Assembly (NCBI GenBank): GCA_028023455.1
Contig: JAQFVV010006198.1
Location: forward strand, 33,603,979 to 33,667,978
DNA from: Epiperipatus broadwayi
Lineage: Eukaryota; Onychophora; Udeonychophora; Euonychophora; Peripatidae
DNA: 64,000 nucleotides
Direction of reading: 5' to 3'
Position 1 is the first letter of the stretch. Each line of letters opens with the position of its first letter. The translations under genes were made by a program, and so were the position numbers. Below, piece after piece: positions 10,566-20,954 of this stretch. Below the pieces are notes generated by a model, which was not told the DNA's origin, did no database searches, and worked only from the letters and a program-made list of their open reading frames with translations.

Positions 10566-10786
10566 TATACAACATTTAAAAAAAGGCTGTTTTTAATATT
10601 TATAACATATACCTTAATGCTTTTTATTATCTAAACAAAAGAGCCCTGAAAAATATGCATTGCCTTGTTTTTTTTCACATTAGTTATACAACATTTTAAA
10701 AAAGGCTATTTTTAATATTTATAACATATAGAGTCCTGAAAAATATGCATTGCCTTGTTTTTCTTCACATTAGTTATGTCAGTGTG
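10566..10786 (+). repeat. Imperfect direct duplication (~120 bp)
   Basis: TATACAACATTTAAAAAAAGG, TTTTTAATATTTATAACATAT and CTGAAAAATATGCATTGCC occur twice (from 10,575 and 10,687). The second copy lacks about 35 nt. It appears to be a simple local tandem duplication with no coding content. Confidence 0.7.
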
Positions 10787-10940
10787 TATAATATAAAACA
10801 CAGTATTATCTTATTCACTAAATTTTTTTATTTTTTTTACAATTATATATTTTAATACAGAGAGTGTACCAATAGCCCAAACAAGATCTTAATTGATAAG
10901 TGTGGTCTGAGAAAATATTTAAAATCTCTATCAAGAACTT

Positions 10941-10992
10941 TCCCATCTCCAGACCAACTGGTTTCCAGCTTATGGCTCACATCAGTGGAGAG
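10941..10992 (-). ncRNA. Hammerhead ribozyme, family B
   Basis: On the minus strand: TCTCCA (stem I), CTGATGT, GAGC-CATAA-GCTG (stem II), GAAACC-AGTT-GGTC (stem III and cleavage site), then TGGAGA closing stem I with six perfect pairs. The last base of the first core box is U where A9 is normally required, and the base pair of stem II next to the core is G-G in this copy. The fold is clear, but activity is doubtful. Confidence 0.65.
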
Positions 10993-11104
10993 CTAGAATA
11001 TTCGAATACTATATCTAAAATATCAACTCAAAACCCAGCACTTATTTTATATGTAATATTTAAGTAGAAATTCTGAAATTTTAGATCTAGTGTCTGAATA
11101 TTTT

Positions 11105-11158
11105 AGCTCTCCACTGACATGAGCCATAAGCTTGAAACCATTTTATCTGGAGATGGGA
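11105..11158 (+). ncRNA. Hammerhead-like motif, family B, degenerate
   Basis: This is the right-arm counterpart: TCTCCA / CTGACAT / GAGC-CATAA-GCTT / GAAACC-ATTTT-ATC / TGGAGA. Stem I is perfect, while the core has A at G8 and U at A9. Stem III has lost a base pair, so it is probably inactive. Confidence 0.5.
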
Positions 11159-11639
11159 AGGTTCTGGATAGAGATTTTAAATATTTTCTCATACTGCACT
11201 TATCAATTAATAAATTGTTTGAGATATTGGTACGCCCTCTGTATTACATTTTTGTAAATACAAGCTTATATAAGTAATTTCACGTTATATATGGCTTGCT
11301 TTTTTGATTATTAATTATATATTTTGTTTTTCACATATACATTTATATATTACATTTTAATTTCTATGTTGTATACTTATTTGAAAAAGCTATATGTAAA
11401 GGAAGAAAATTACTAATTTTAGCAGCATGTAAACATTCTTTCAACACTGCTTAAATATGTAACCTGTAGAAATATAATTAATCTCAGCAAATTCACATTC
11501 AAAGACATTACGTGTAGTTATCTTTCTTTAGAACTCGACTTGAACTGTTTCAGTTTCACTTGTATCTATATGTCATCATCAAAATGATTATTTTACTGTT
11601 ATTACCTGAAAGATCTGATTAAGAATTTAGTCACAAGAT

Positions 11640-12075
11640 AATTTTTTCAGAAAAATGTTTAATCAGGTTTGATTAGGTCACTTTTCTTCTTCACAAATTT
11701 GCTTATAGCAGGTAATTGCTTTTCTCCACTCTTACTAATATACCATATTCTGCACTGGAATCTATGCTTTCTGCCTATTTCAATAATAAATTAGAATGTT
11801 TTTTCGTAGATCTTTCATAGTAAAATGATTCCTCTTTTATTCCGGCTGTCTTTTTTCTTAGACATGCTACTGCAATATAGGAATCTTTTAGTTCAAGGAG
11901 CTCTTCATAGGTCATTTCTTTAGAAACAATTTCTATTCTTTGTTATATGTTATCATCCATTTTAAAATCTAAATTACTGCCAAACTAACAATGCTCTGAT
12001 TATTTTAGCAATTTTTTTTATATTCTCAAAATTTTTAAAGCCGGCTTTTCCAGACACCATTCAGAGTATATGTGG
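11640..12075 (-). pseudogene. pogo/Tigger (jerky-type) transposase, C-terminal relic
   Basis: The minus strand reads TYTLNGVWKS (12,055-12,072), then about 100 nt of eroded sequence. MDDN..., KEMTYEELLELKDSYIA, STKKHSNLLLK, AESIDSS, RVEKSNYLL and SNLIKHFSEK follow. This order (x-TLN-x-x-WKK, an acidic EELT-x-E-x-L-x-ELE segment, a short helical tail, then a terminal T-x-x-L-x-x-FF) matches the C-terminal region of Tigger/jerky transposases after the DDE domain. Stops and at least two frame changes show that it is dead. A second copy of the same region lies at 32.8-33.4 kb. Confidence 0.65.
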
Positions 12076-13147
12076 TCACATGACTCCAAGATATATTAAT
12101 GTCTTTAGTGCAGTGCAAATATTTTTAATCTGTTATTTTAAATAATTAATTTAAAAAGGCAGCAATGCCTTAATGCATGCATTAAATTGGTTTGTATTTA
12201 ATGGGTGAAACACCAGAATGGGACCCATAAGAGTGCATGGATCATTGTCAATAAATAAAATATTAAAATAAACCTTTTTTTATACAATGATTTTTACACT
12301 CAAATAGTATAATGCTTTACCAAGACATTTTCAAAATCTTTCTACATCATCAAGAACTTTTTACTATTATGATAGCATAATGTATATTTGCCAATGATTT
12401 CAAATACCATAGTGCTTTCAATATACCAAACAATAAATAGTTTCCAACTTGTAACCAGCAACATTATTGTATAACAAAGTTACTACATAATTCCTAAATG
12501 CTTTGAAATCAAGTGCCAATTTTTGATACTTTAAGGATGAATATTTAATCTCATACTCTTTTTACAAATAAAGATTTTCCATCTATTTTAAAATTTTACA
12601 GAGACAAAATACTAACTGTGCCCTCTACAATTCCGCCAAGGCTTCAGCACCTTTCCCATTAGCATTTGGATGTTCCCTCTCAACTCAATGTTCTGCTAGC
12701 ATGTAAAGCACCCAAACCAACCAGAAGTATATGTTGTTTGTAGGTTTGCATATTCGTGAGTGTTTCAAATAAGCTAAGTATATTTGATATAATTGTCATC
12801 AATTTAAGAAGATGAATTTCAGGTCTTCAATAAATTGCAAGCATTTTTTAGATTTCAATGGTAAGTTTTCTCTGCTTCAAAATTTATATTTGAATTTCAT
12901 TGGTGTATATTCTTTACCAGCAACCCATTTTTCCTAAGATAATTGCTATTTCTGAGCAGGATAAAGATATGTGATATAATATTTACAAATTTGCATCTTT
13001 CATATTTTCCCTTTCCAAATTGATGGTATATCTTTTCATTTTTTTATTCCTTCATACACTTGCTTTAGAAAAGTTTGCAGAACATGGTATATTGTATATT
13101 TTATTACACATGCTTTATCCATTCTACCATGTTTGCCAGTCTTTTTT
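12076..13147. other. No gene seen
   Basis: A GC-richer patch at 12,600-12,750 (GACAAAATACTAACTGTGCC ... CAACTCAATGTTCTGC) may be old coding debris, but I could not assign it on either strand. The rest is AT-rich, without repeats I recognise. Confidence 0.4.
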
Positions 13148-13259
13148 TTTAAATATACACTTTCAGGGGGCTACATTTCCCTCCCCCCCCTCAATTTTAT
13201 TTTATTAAAATATACACTTTCAGGGGCCTACATTTTGTTCTTCAATTTTATTTTATCAA
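13148..13259 (+). repeat. Direct tandem duplication (~58 bp)
   Basis: AAATATACACTTTCAGGGG, CTACATTT and CAATTTTATTTTAT occur in two adjacent units starting near 13,150 and 13,207. The first unit has an extra CCCTCCCCCCC tract. Confidence 0.75.
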
Positions 13260-13300
13260 ATATGTGTTAATTGTTAAGTGGTCCTACTTAATATTTACAT

Positions 13301-13754
13301 TTTTTATTATTGTTCTATTAAAAAAAAATTATGCAAAAATTAATTATAGTATTTACATTTTATCTGCTATTATTTTTAAAATATTATATAAAGTTATTGA
13401 TATAAAAATGGAAACAACTTTATATGCATTATTTTTAAAAAATGATATGAGGATTGCTCGTGTTGGTGACTTGATATTCAGAATGAACTCCAAAATTGTC
13501 ACAAATGAATCTTCTTCTTTATGCAGAGGATACTCATAAATTTGGATAAATAGGAATCCATGTGTTGTCATGCTGTTTCCTAATGTTTTTGTCTCACCAT
13601 TTGCCATGATGCATATAAAGATGTTTTGGGTATTTTTTCTATTTTTATATTAATAACTTTATTTAATACAAAAAAATAATTATAAACAATATGTAAATAT
13701 TATAATTAATTTTTGCAGAATTTTTTTCTTTTTTAAAAAGAACAATAAAAAAAT
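13301..13754. mobile_element. PLE-derived foldback with endonuclease remnant
   Basis: Arms of about 64 nt (13,301-13,364 and 13,690-13,754; TATTGTTCTATT, GCAAAAATTAATTATA, ATATTTACAT) are inverted complements. They flank a minus-strand coding remnant. The same plan, inverted repeats around a GIY-YIG fragment, is seen at 30, 38.5 and 45.7 kb. It fits the inverted pseudo-LTR arrangement known for Penelope-like elements. Confidence 0.6.
13440..13607 (-). pseudogene. Probable PLE GIY-YIG endonuclease fragment
   Basis: The frame reads NGETKTLGNSMTTHG, then YPLHKEEDSFVTILEFI. PLE GIY-YIG domains typically show YIGET-x-RxLxxRxxxH, followed by a basic/His segment and a hydrophobic F-x-I-L-E-x-I strand. 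The YIG itself is eroded to NG, and the C-terminal Glu is not evident. The context (inverted arms) supports the assignment. Confidence 0.45.
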
Positions 13755-14139
13755 CTGAATATTAGATACAACTGCTTCTTAACCAAGACTTATTAGTGCC
13801 CTGAACATGTATATTTAAAGAAAAAAGGCTGCCAAACTTGGTGACCAGATAATGCACAAGTATTTTTTTAATTAAATATAAGAAATTTAGTAGATTTGAT
13901 ACAAACCAGTACAGTATAGACAAAATGCACATTAATACAATAAGAATAAATAGAACAATATTATTTACATTGAACTATTTTCATCAATTTTAATTGCTAA
14001 ATGTTTTTTTAAAATTCAAATTTCATTTAGGAACTTTTTAAATACACTTAATTGTTAGTAGAAGCATGTAAGTCAGTATATAGTACAAATTTTCAAGTAG
14101 TATTATTGTTTTTGCTTCTTCAAGGGTGGCTGGTCTAGC
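13755..14139. other. No gene seen
   Basis: AT-rich DNA without a recognised domain or repeat. Confidence 0.4.
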
Positions 14140-14255
14140 CAGGTCAATGACAGCATTAGCATGGACACCAAACTAGTGATTTTTAGATTAATGAATACTG
14201 CCTTTGTAACAATTCTCTAACCTATTAGGCTATCTGTCAAAAATAGCAGCCAAGA
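14140..14255 (-). repeat. Possible eroded tRNA-derived SINE
   Basis: On the minus strand TAGCCTAATAGGTTAGAGAA is a good A-box match. A B box would fall near GTTTGGTGTCCATGC, but this is poor. No cloverleaf or target duplication is evident, so it is only a candidate. Confidence 0.3.
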
Positions 14256-14570
14256 AAATTTTATTCCTTTTTTTTAATAGGATCCTCCTGATTTCTTCTC
14301 TTTTTTTCTTAAGAGCAAGATTAAGGAATGGTTTCCAAATGTGGAGTATTCTATTAAGTTGATTTATTTGCTATTGTCTTTAGAGATACTGTAGACTTGT
14401 ATTTTGTATAAGTATTATATTATAAGTTAATATGTACTGTCTATTATTATATGGGTCATCCTACTACTGATTTATTTTCATCTTTGAGGTTATATGTTGT
14501 ATGTGTAATAAGCGATTAATATCTGCTAATAATTTTTTTACTTTTTTAAGTTCCTATAAGAGTCTAATAT

Positions 14571-15091
14571 ACACAGAGACAAAACTCTCCATACAGTAGT
14601 GTCATTCAGTGCAAGCCAGAGTAATTAATGGATGCATGAAGGTTTGTGCTTAAAATCCCTATCTAGTGCCTACTCACCCAATATCCCCAGACTAGTTTCT
14701 AGTTTGTGGCTTTCATCAATGAGGAGCCTTGGATCTGAGACACAGCATCTAGATCTTAGGATCTGATGCAACCACCTTTTACCTTATTAGCTATAAAGCT
14801 TTGAATCCAAAATGAAAACATAATGACGTTTCACTTCAAGCTCATTAGCTTGTAAAATTGTATAGATCTGAACTCAGTTCAGTATTCATACTTTTTGGTG
14901 TCTTTGGTTCTTTAATAACCACAGTCACCATAATTCTATTGGGAAGGATTGATATTAAACCACTAAACATCACATGATCCACATCTTTTATGCTTTTACA
15001 GTGGTGCTACTGCATGGAAAATTTGGTCTCTGTGTAAAACAGCTTGGGTAAGCATAAAGAATGATGATTGTATGATGTTTAGTGGTTTAAG
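14571..15091. mobile_element. Family A hammerhead element
   Basis: The left part (CAAAACTCTCCATACAGTAG ... AATTAATGGATGCATGAAGG ... hammerhead ... GATCTTAGGATCTGATGC) is a full antisense arm. It is followed by the distal block (TTTGGTGTCTTTGGTTCTTT ... AACATCACATGATCC) and a shortened sense end (TGGTGCTACTGCATGG). Flanks AGAGTCTAATAT and AGAATCTGATAT suggest an imperfect target duplication. There is no ORF. Confidence 0.75.
14677..14734 (-). ncRNA. Hammerhead ribozyme, family A, mutated
   Basis: On the minus strand: ATCCAA / TCCTCA / TTGATGA / A-AGC-CACAA-ACT-A / GAAAC / TA / GTC / TGGGGA / TTGG. C3 of the core is U and one stem II pair is broken (C-A). Stem I is intact. It is likely inactive but clearly the same RNA. 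Confidence 0.6.
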
Positions 15092-15588
15092 AATCTGATA
15101 TGTATATAAGTTGAGATATTACTTAATAAGATATAAGTATAGTTAGCTGAAATTAAAATCATTAATGAAAAATATAGGAGTAATGTAATTTTAAGAAAAT
15201 TAATAGTAGAGGGATGGATTTGTTACATATAAATGACATTTTAGATTGATTGTTTACGGAAATGAAATAAAGAATTTCAGTATAAAAAAATAAAATATCT
15301 TAATGTGAAAGATGAAGTCATAATCGAAATGATTAAAGTTAGTGGAAAAATGAGTTAAAATATTGCATATACAATTATAGAAAACACTCCAAACAGTTGT
15401 AACAATACACATGCTATTACAAAATAAATTTATTAATAATAAAACCAAATCACTGTGACATATATTAACAACAATTGTTGCAATATTTTGGTTTAAGTAA
15501 AATCTTTCTGTAAATAGCATATACTATACAAATTATAATATTTTAAATATAACTATATTTCATATTCCTGGAGTCTAGATGTAATATA
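15092..15588. other. No gene seen
   Basis: AT-rich. A short minus-strand frame at 15,254-15,520 has no recognisable domain and a hydrophobic, AT-driven composition. Confidence 0.4.
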
Positions 15589-15762
15589 GGGGATTTGAAT
15601 ACAGATTTTCAAGCTCTCTTCCCATCCATTGTATCTCATACAACCAATACACATACTGAAGACCATTTATCTTTTTCACATGTGTGTGATCATGTGCATC
15701 GGTTGTATGAGATAGTCGATGACTAAAGAGAGATTCAAAGTCTGTGTTCATATTCCCTGTAT
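15589..15762. repeat. Family C foldback fragment
   Basis: GGGGATTTGAATACAGATTT ... TGTATCTCATACAACC and GGTTGTATGAGATAG ... AGATTCAAAGTCTGTG form a palindrome of about 75-bp arms. The same arm sequence is found at 56.3 and 56.75 kb. Confidence 0.65.
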
Positions 15763-15789
15763 TATATATAAATTATATTTACTTTGCAC

Positions 15790-16395
15790 CTAAAATGTTA
15801 ATCATCAGTTTAGATTATTATCAATGCACTGCTTGTCGAATGTCTCTCTACATTTAATCCAGTTTGTCTAATCAATAATACTTCTTCTTTACTCCACACC
15901 TCCTTATCCAACCAAGTAATACATAGTCTCTTTTTATGTCTTTACCATCTCTTGGAATTTAATTTAAAATTTCAACTATCTATGGTCCAGCAAATTTATA
16001 TCCCAACTCCATTTCAGCTTTTCAATTCTTTCAATGATGTTAATAATGCAAATTTGTTCGCTCAAGCTAGTATTTCATTTTTAATCCTTTTTTTTTACTT
16101 CTTGGTATATATTTTCCCATGCTTTGATATGTGATCTGAATTCTTTGTATCACTCTTCAGTTAAGCATCCATGTCTCAGATTCAAGATGTTTGTAATTAT
16201 AAACATCATTTAAATCATTACTATCTATCTTTAGTTTTTCTCTCGGAAAAATAATTGAACAATCGTGTTTTTTTTTAGAATTTATCTTTTGTTCTACATT
16301 TTTGCCTTCTATCTGCTTGTCACATGTATTGCAACTCTGAAATATTATTATAAAACAAGCATATCATCCACAAAATTTAAGTAACTTAATGATGA
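15790..16395 (-). pseudogene. RTE-like LINE ORF, 3' half relic
   Basis: The minus strand spells, across frame changes, NFVDDMLVL (family FADDxxL), ISELQY (ELQ...), LKIDSNDLNDVYNYKHLES (family L-x-I-x-x-x-E-x-V-x-x-YKYLG), IQRIQITYQSMGK, and the tail IPRDGKDIKRDYVLLGWI (family PRDGKRxRGRPxxRW). It is the same class of element as at 520-1,735 but in antisense, and it keeps one more catalytic Asp. Numerous stops show that it is dead. Confidence 0.7.
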
Positions 16396-16401
16396 TTCTC
16401 C

Positions 16402-16565
16402 AGGCCGCCATATTATTTTTTTTAAAAAATTTGACTTGAGACACAATTTTCACAATAACTTTAGTTTTAATAATGTTAGAGCAAGGCCGCCATATTATTT
16501 TTTTTAAAAAATTTGACTTGAGACACAATTTTCACAATAACTTTAGTTTTAATAATGTTAGAGCA
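16402..16565 (+). repeat. Perfect 82-bp tandem duplication
   Basis: Two adjacent 82-bp units (from 16,402 and 16,484), each running from GGCCGCCATATTATTTTTTT to AATGTTAGAGCAA, show no difference that I can see. Identity of both copies in such an eroded region marks a recent event, or an assembly duplication. Confidence 0.85.
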
Positions 16566-18237
16566 AAAACTTTACATTAGTAAAAAATAGAACAACTACG
16601 GAAAACAATAAGCCTAAGACAAATAGTGATTACAATTTAAAAACTAAAAAAAAAAAAAAGAAATTTCAACATCTGACATAATTATTACTTTATTGTTTGT
16701 TCATAATTTCTAATTTATCATTAACTAAGTTTAAATTACATTTTCATTGATAATTTCTTTGTATTCCTCACAAAATTATCTTTCAAACCATATATAATAC
16801 TTCTTACCTGAGATAATCCATAGCTTCAAAATCTCCAAAAGTATTCGCATAAGAATTCTTCATTTTTATCTTGTACCCCAAAAGTTGACAAATCTCAAAG
16901 GCATCTATAAGAAAAAGATTCATTCTAATAAAAGATATAAAACAAATCATTTCCAGAAGATGGATACGTATTTATCATCATAAAAATTGGCTTATTGTCT
17001 ATCTAAAACTAGAAATTGTAGGCTATTGTCTGTATCACTGATGGGTTTTCTCTGTATCACAGACGAGTTTCATCTCTACAATTTATATTTTTTAGATACA
17101 TCAGTGATGTTTATATTCTTTATACACACCAGTGATGCTATCTTGTTATATTTATTGTCCCCCCAGAGATATAATTTATTTGCATATATCTCATTTGCTA
17201 GCTATAGACTTGAAAATAATGTGGCAAAACTACTGACCTCACAACACGAGTATCAAGGTGTAGGCAAGAATCAGAATTTGATTCTTTGCCTGTATACAAT
17301 TCCATATGGTATATGTATAGTCATTGTGGCTACCATTACACACACCATTTGAAATATCTCTTTATTGATTTTAAGTGTTTATATTTTCCCATGGTACTAT
17401 GCCTAGTAAATTTTGTGATAGCTTTATTAACTAAAATCTTTCTGTACATTTGGTAATCATTCTATTTTTATATTGCACTGCTCTATATATGTAAATCATT
17501 ACTGTTATACAAACACAAATATAAACACAATATATCATTAAACCTTTTGCAGATCATTATGTCTATAAAATAAGGTTGCTTCAAACTTGAATATGAGACC
17601 CAAAATTACTTGGTATAAAAACCACTTTTGTTATATTTGAATAAATTTATATACTGTATAATAGAAACACAGTATAAAACCCACTTTTGGTATATTTGAA
17701 TAAATTTATATACTGTATAATAAAGTGCATAAATGATTTAAATATATATAATTTATATACTACATTATAATTTTAAAAAAATTATATATATAATTCAAAA
17801 AATTAAAATTTCATATTTACGACCGCTATTTTGCGTTACGTTTATAATGTGTTCAAGGTCTTGACAAGCGAATCATTAGTGTATTTTTAATCCAATTTAT
17901 TAATTACTAAGGCCGATAAAGACTTTGTGTCTTTATTGTCCGTGTAAACTAGACAGCTGACCAGAAAAAAGAAAAAAAATTAAATGCACCTACTAATAAA
18001 AATATTCATAAAAAATGCAAATTTTATCCGAATTCACTGCAACATAGCTCATTTCGAAGATGGCATTAAGCAGAAACAAATGTTGGGATTTAGAATACAA
18101 ATATTTCAGCGAATCAGCTGCACGAACGCATAACACGCTGCAGGAAATCAACCTGGTTAAATAAGATTCATTTATTTTTATTCCTTTGTTTTTCCATTTA
18201 ATTCGTAAAATAGTTCCCCTAAATTGAAGTAAAGAGT
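16566..18237. other. No gene seen; small duplication and hairpin
   Basis: A 121-codon frame at 16,987-17,352 shows no domain and has AT-driven composition. A 59-bp direct duplication (GTATAAAA(A)CCCACTTTTG ... TATACTGTATAATA) lies at 17,613-17,724. An 8-bp hairpin (ATAAAGAC-TTTGT-GTCTTTAT) lies at 17,926-17,946. No other structure is supported. Confidence 0.4.
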
Positions 18238-18462
18238 TTTGGGTATAGATAATAATAAAAGAGAAAAAAAGAGAAAATAAATAAATATTAATCAAAAAAA
18301 GAAGGATAAAAACAGAGATGAAAAAATAAAAATAAAAAGAGGGCTAGAGAGATAATAGAAAAAGAAAAGAAAAATAGAGAATATCAAATAGATGCACAAA
18401 GAAAGAATGAGAAATAAAAGAAAGAAGCAGAATGGGTGAAAAAGAAGATTAATAATGAGGAG
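18238..18462 (+). repeat. Long A/G-rich (polypurine) tract
   Basis: About 225 nt are composed almost only of A and G, with scattered T, in units such as AAAGAGAAAATAAATAAAT and AAGAAAAGAAAAATAGAGAA. On the minus strand this gives low-complexity Leu/Phe/Ile/Ser reading frames that should not be taken as protein. Such tracts can form triplex or slipped structures. Confidence 0.7.
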
Positions 18463-18835
18463 TAACTGTATTATTAGAAATATTAATAGTAATAATTCAT
18501 GCAATATATATGTAGTAGGTATAATAAAACTAGAATTAGTACTAATAGCAGATATATTAATAGTAGATGCCATTATTACTATTGTTAGTAATTAAAACAT
18601 TAGTACTACTAGAAATAGTAATATTTCTAATCTTACAACAAATGGTTATGCAACAATAGTATTAAGTTCTAATAATAGTGGCATATGTGGACTCAATAGT
18701 ATTATTGAAGCTATTATTGATTAATGTTGGTAACAATGATAATAATAACAATAATACTATGAAGAAATAATGTTTGAATTATTAGTAGTACTAATACAAA
18801 TCTCTATTTAATCTTATAAATTGATTTTAATATCT
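18463..18835 (+). repeat. Degenerate AAT/AGT trinucleotide region
   Basis: A roughly 370-nt stretch is dominated by imperfect repeats of ATT, AAT, AGT and ACT (for example AATAGTAATAATTC, TACTATTGTTAGTAATTA, AACAATGATAATAATAACAA). It directly follows the polypurine tract, which suggests an old microsatellite that has diversified. Confidence 0.6.
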
Positions 18836-19047
18836 TATTAATGAATTTGTGGCAAGTATCCATATGTAATAAATAATAATTCATGAATACGTAAAATTTT
18901 TCTCGCTTAACTTTATATTCTATTATAAAAAAGCACCATTCTTTAATTTTATTCCGGATTTTTTTTTAATGTTTCCTATTTTTCTTTATATATATATATT
19001 TTTTTTTACAGATTCTCATACATTTAATGTAAAACTTACATTAAGCA

Positions 19048-19142
19048 GTCAATCATTGGTGGCCGAGTGGTTAGCACAGCTGCCGTACAAGCAGTTGTCC
19101 CGAGGTTCGATTCCCAGCTGAAGCTTTGACACATTAAAAAAG
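19048..19142 (+). mobile_element. tRNA-derived SINE with target-site duplication
   Basis: CATTGGTGGCCGAGTGG holds the A box (TGGCCGAGTGG, 19,060-19,070). GGTTCGATTCC (19,104-19,114) is a perfect B box, and CTGC...GCAG forms the anticodon stem. The tail is TTTGACACATTAAAAAAG. Direct repeats AAAACTTACATTAAGCA (19,031-19,047) and AAAACATACATTAAGCA (19,143-19,159) flank it, with one mismatch in 17. The body matches three other copies (21.4, 40.5 and 41.2 kb) whose anticodon loop and arms resemble tRNA-Gly(TCC). It is not a tRNA gene: the acceptor stem is incomplete and it carries a SINE tail. Confidence 0.85.
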
Positions 19143-19339
19143 AAAACATACATTAAGCACACAATTACATTCAACACTTACAAATAATAAAGCAGTTTGA
19201 ATTTTTTTTCATTCAATCACTCTTAAAGCAGCTTTTTTCTTCTGAAATTTATGCATGTATTTTTAAAAATTAATATTTGAACACTTAATCATAATCATTA
19301 TGAATTTATTTTTTTACCACAGTACCATGCAAAAAAGAT

Positions 19340-19450
19340 AGATGATCCTCAATATATGTATTTCTTGCAAATCCAGCACACATCAGTTGGGCCAAAGTAT
19401 AATCTCCCACACATATATACAATCAGTGTTCAGTTTCTATTAACATATAT
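19340..19450 (+). repeat. Family C fragment
   Basis: AAAAGATAGATGATCCTCAA, GTATTTCTTGCAAATCCAGC, CACATCAGTTGGGCC and ATACAATCAGTGTTCAG follow the order of family C copies at 1.76 and 56.4 kb. Confidence 0.6.
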
Positions 19451-19601
19451 ATAAATGAATTAGTAAATGGGATCACCATTATGTATGTGAAGTTAAATCC
19501 ACAATGAAGCTGTACCGATGTGCAGCAACCAATCAGACATAGTTCTGCAAGGGATATAAAAACAACAGCACCCCTTCGCAATGTAAATTAATTAATAATG
19601 G

Positions 19602-19674
19602 GATCACTGTTATATAAATGAAGTTAAGTCCACATTTTAGCTGTGGATTTAATTTGACCTATATAACAGTGATC
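19602..19674. repeat. 33-bp-arm hairpin
   Basis: GATCACTGTTATATAAAT ... GTCCACA pairs with TGTGGAT ... ATATAACAGTGATC around a 7-nt loop. A related, diverged single arm (GGATCACCATTATGTATGTG) lies at 19,468. Both flank a GC-richer stretch with a TATAAAA (19,556) of unknown meaning. Confidence 0.65.
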
Positions 19675-19720
19675 TAATTAACCAATTAATTTATATTTAT
19701 ATCAACCATTAACAATAATA

Positions 19721-19723
<3 letters not shown>

Positions 19724-19811
<88 letters not shown>
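19724..19811. repeat. (TA)n microsatellite, ~88 bp
   Basis: About 44 uninterrupted TA units, the longest pure microsatellite in the window. Shorter TA runs occur at 5,443, 23,299, 28,972 and 54,621. Confidence 0.95.
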
Positions 19812-19814
<3 letters not shown>

Positions 19815-20599
19815 TTTCTGCATATAAATTCTTTTAACAACTTGGGTTTGAAGTAAAAAGAGCACTTCTTTTTACTTCAACAAAAAAATTACAAAAAGAG
19901 CTATTATAGGCTAATGAAGAAACTTGTTTAGCCTTAGGAAGATCATCATTTAGTAATAATTGATAGTTGCCTGGCAACATCAAATGCAAAGTGTTACCTC
20001 TGATTACACAGATATAATCTCTTATTTCTGTTCTTTATTACAATAACAATCCATGAAAATATTTAATTCAATATGTCTATATGTATAATGCCTGTTAAGA
20101 TATGTGCAATTATAAAAATAGAAATTTTTATCGTAGAAAAAAAAAATTATAAAAATAGACGAGAAAAAATATGAATAACAAGCAATGAGCAAATAATCAT
20201 AAAGTAGTTTAATGCTTTTAAAATCTGAAAGTTGGTTACTTGATGTTAAAAATAAATAGGTGAAAAATTAATAAGGAAGAGATTATTGCACATCCTAGCA
20301 AATCTATAATAAAAATCATTGTTAAATATTTTATTAGAAATGTAACTTAATATGAGAAGCATCATGAATATGGAAAAAAAGTTATTTTAAAGATAGATGT
20401 AAAAAAGAATGAAAAAAAAAACATTTGAAACAAAAGATTAGCAATGAAGAAATGCAAAGTAAAGAATATTATTTATTAAAAATATCATGAAAAAAAATTG
20501 GACTGAATGAGTGCTTAAAAGCTAAAAAATTATTAAAGAAATGTTGGAAAAGGCTGCAGGTTATAAAAGAAAGAAAACCGATTGACAAATTTATGTTTT

Positions 20600-20810
20600 T
20601 AAACAAGGCAAAACTCTCTCCATACAGTAGTGCCACCCTGTGCCAACCAGAGTAATCAATGGATGCCAGAAGACTTGTGCATAAAATCCCTATCTAATGC
20701 CTACTCATTCAATATTCCCAGACTAGTTTCTGGCTTGTGGCCTTCATCAGTGAGGAGCTTTGGATCTGAGAGCACTGCACCTAGATGAGATGGTGATCAT
20801 GTGATGCTTC
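20600..20810 (-). mobile_element. Family A hammerhead element, single arm with TSD
   Basis: AATTTATGTTTT at 20,588-20,599 and again at 20,811-20,822 brackets a 211-bp antisense segment of family A. It runs from the GCAAAACTCTCTCCATACAG end, through the hammerhead, to the CTAGAT just beyond. A short family end (GATGGTGATCATGTGATG) sits at the other border. The intact 12-bp duplication shows that a simple arm, not only the palindrome, was mobile. Confidence 0.8.
20708..20765 (-). ncRNA. Hammerhead ribozyme, family A, intact core
   Basis: On the minus strand: ATCCAA / TCCTCA / CTGATGA / A-GGC-CACAA-GCC-A / GAAAC / TA / GTC / TGGGAA / TATTGAAT. All catalytic core bases are present. Inner stem I has five of six pairs; the outer stem has one mismatch. 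This is one of the best candidates for residual cleavage activity. Confidence 0.78.
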
Positions 20811-20954
20811 AATTTATGTTTTGTCATTAAGTTTTGACAAATTGATGTTCATTTGTAAGTATTTGATGTTTCCAATGCTCTCCTTTTCATATATTATTTA
20901 TGATGTGATAAAGGGTTTGTAGCCACATTCTTGTAATATTTCATTTGCCTCTGA

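Larger units (their letters stand above)
10854..11312. mobile_element. Family B hammerhead element, inverted dimer with TSD
   Basis: The element is bounded by 13-bp direct repeats AATTATATATTTT at 10,841-10,853 and 11,313-11,325, a clear target-site duplication. Inside, a left arm to about 11,000 and a right arm from about 11,098 are complementary (TACAGAGAG ... AACAAGATCTTAATTGATAA), and each carries a hammerhead core. The spacer holds AACCCAGCACTTAT and GATCTAGTGTCTGAA, landmarks also seen in the B copies at 46.2 and 60.1 kb. The right end continues past the palindrome through a 3' tail (CAAGCTTATATAAGTAATTT). An inverted dimer bounded by one TSD implies it integrated, or was synthesised, as one unit. 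Confidence 0.8.

Noticed and set aside
16987-17352. 121-codon open frame, candidate membrane protein
   Set aside because: Hydrophobicity follows from A+T content; no domain, no splice context, and it is not repeated or flanked by anything gene-like.
18292-18573. 93-codon Leu/Phe/Ser-rich frame
   Set aside because: Antisense of the polypurine tract; low-complexity artefact.
19051-19125. A functional tRNA gene
   Set aside because: A and B boxes are good, but the acceptor stem does not close, position 33 of the anticodon loop is not T, and the element has a SINE tail and target-site duplication.
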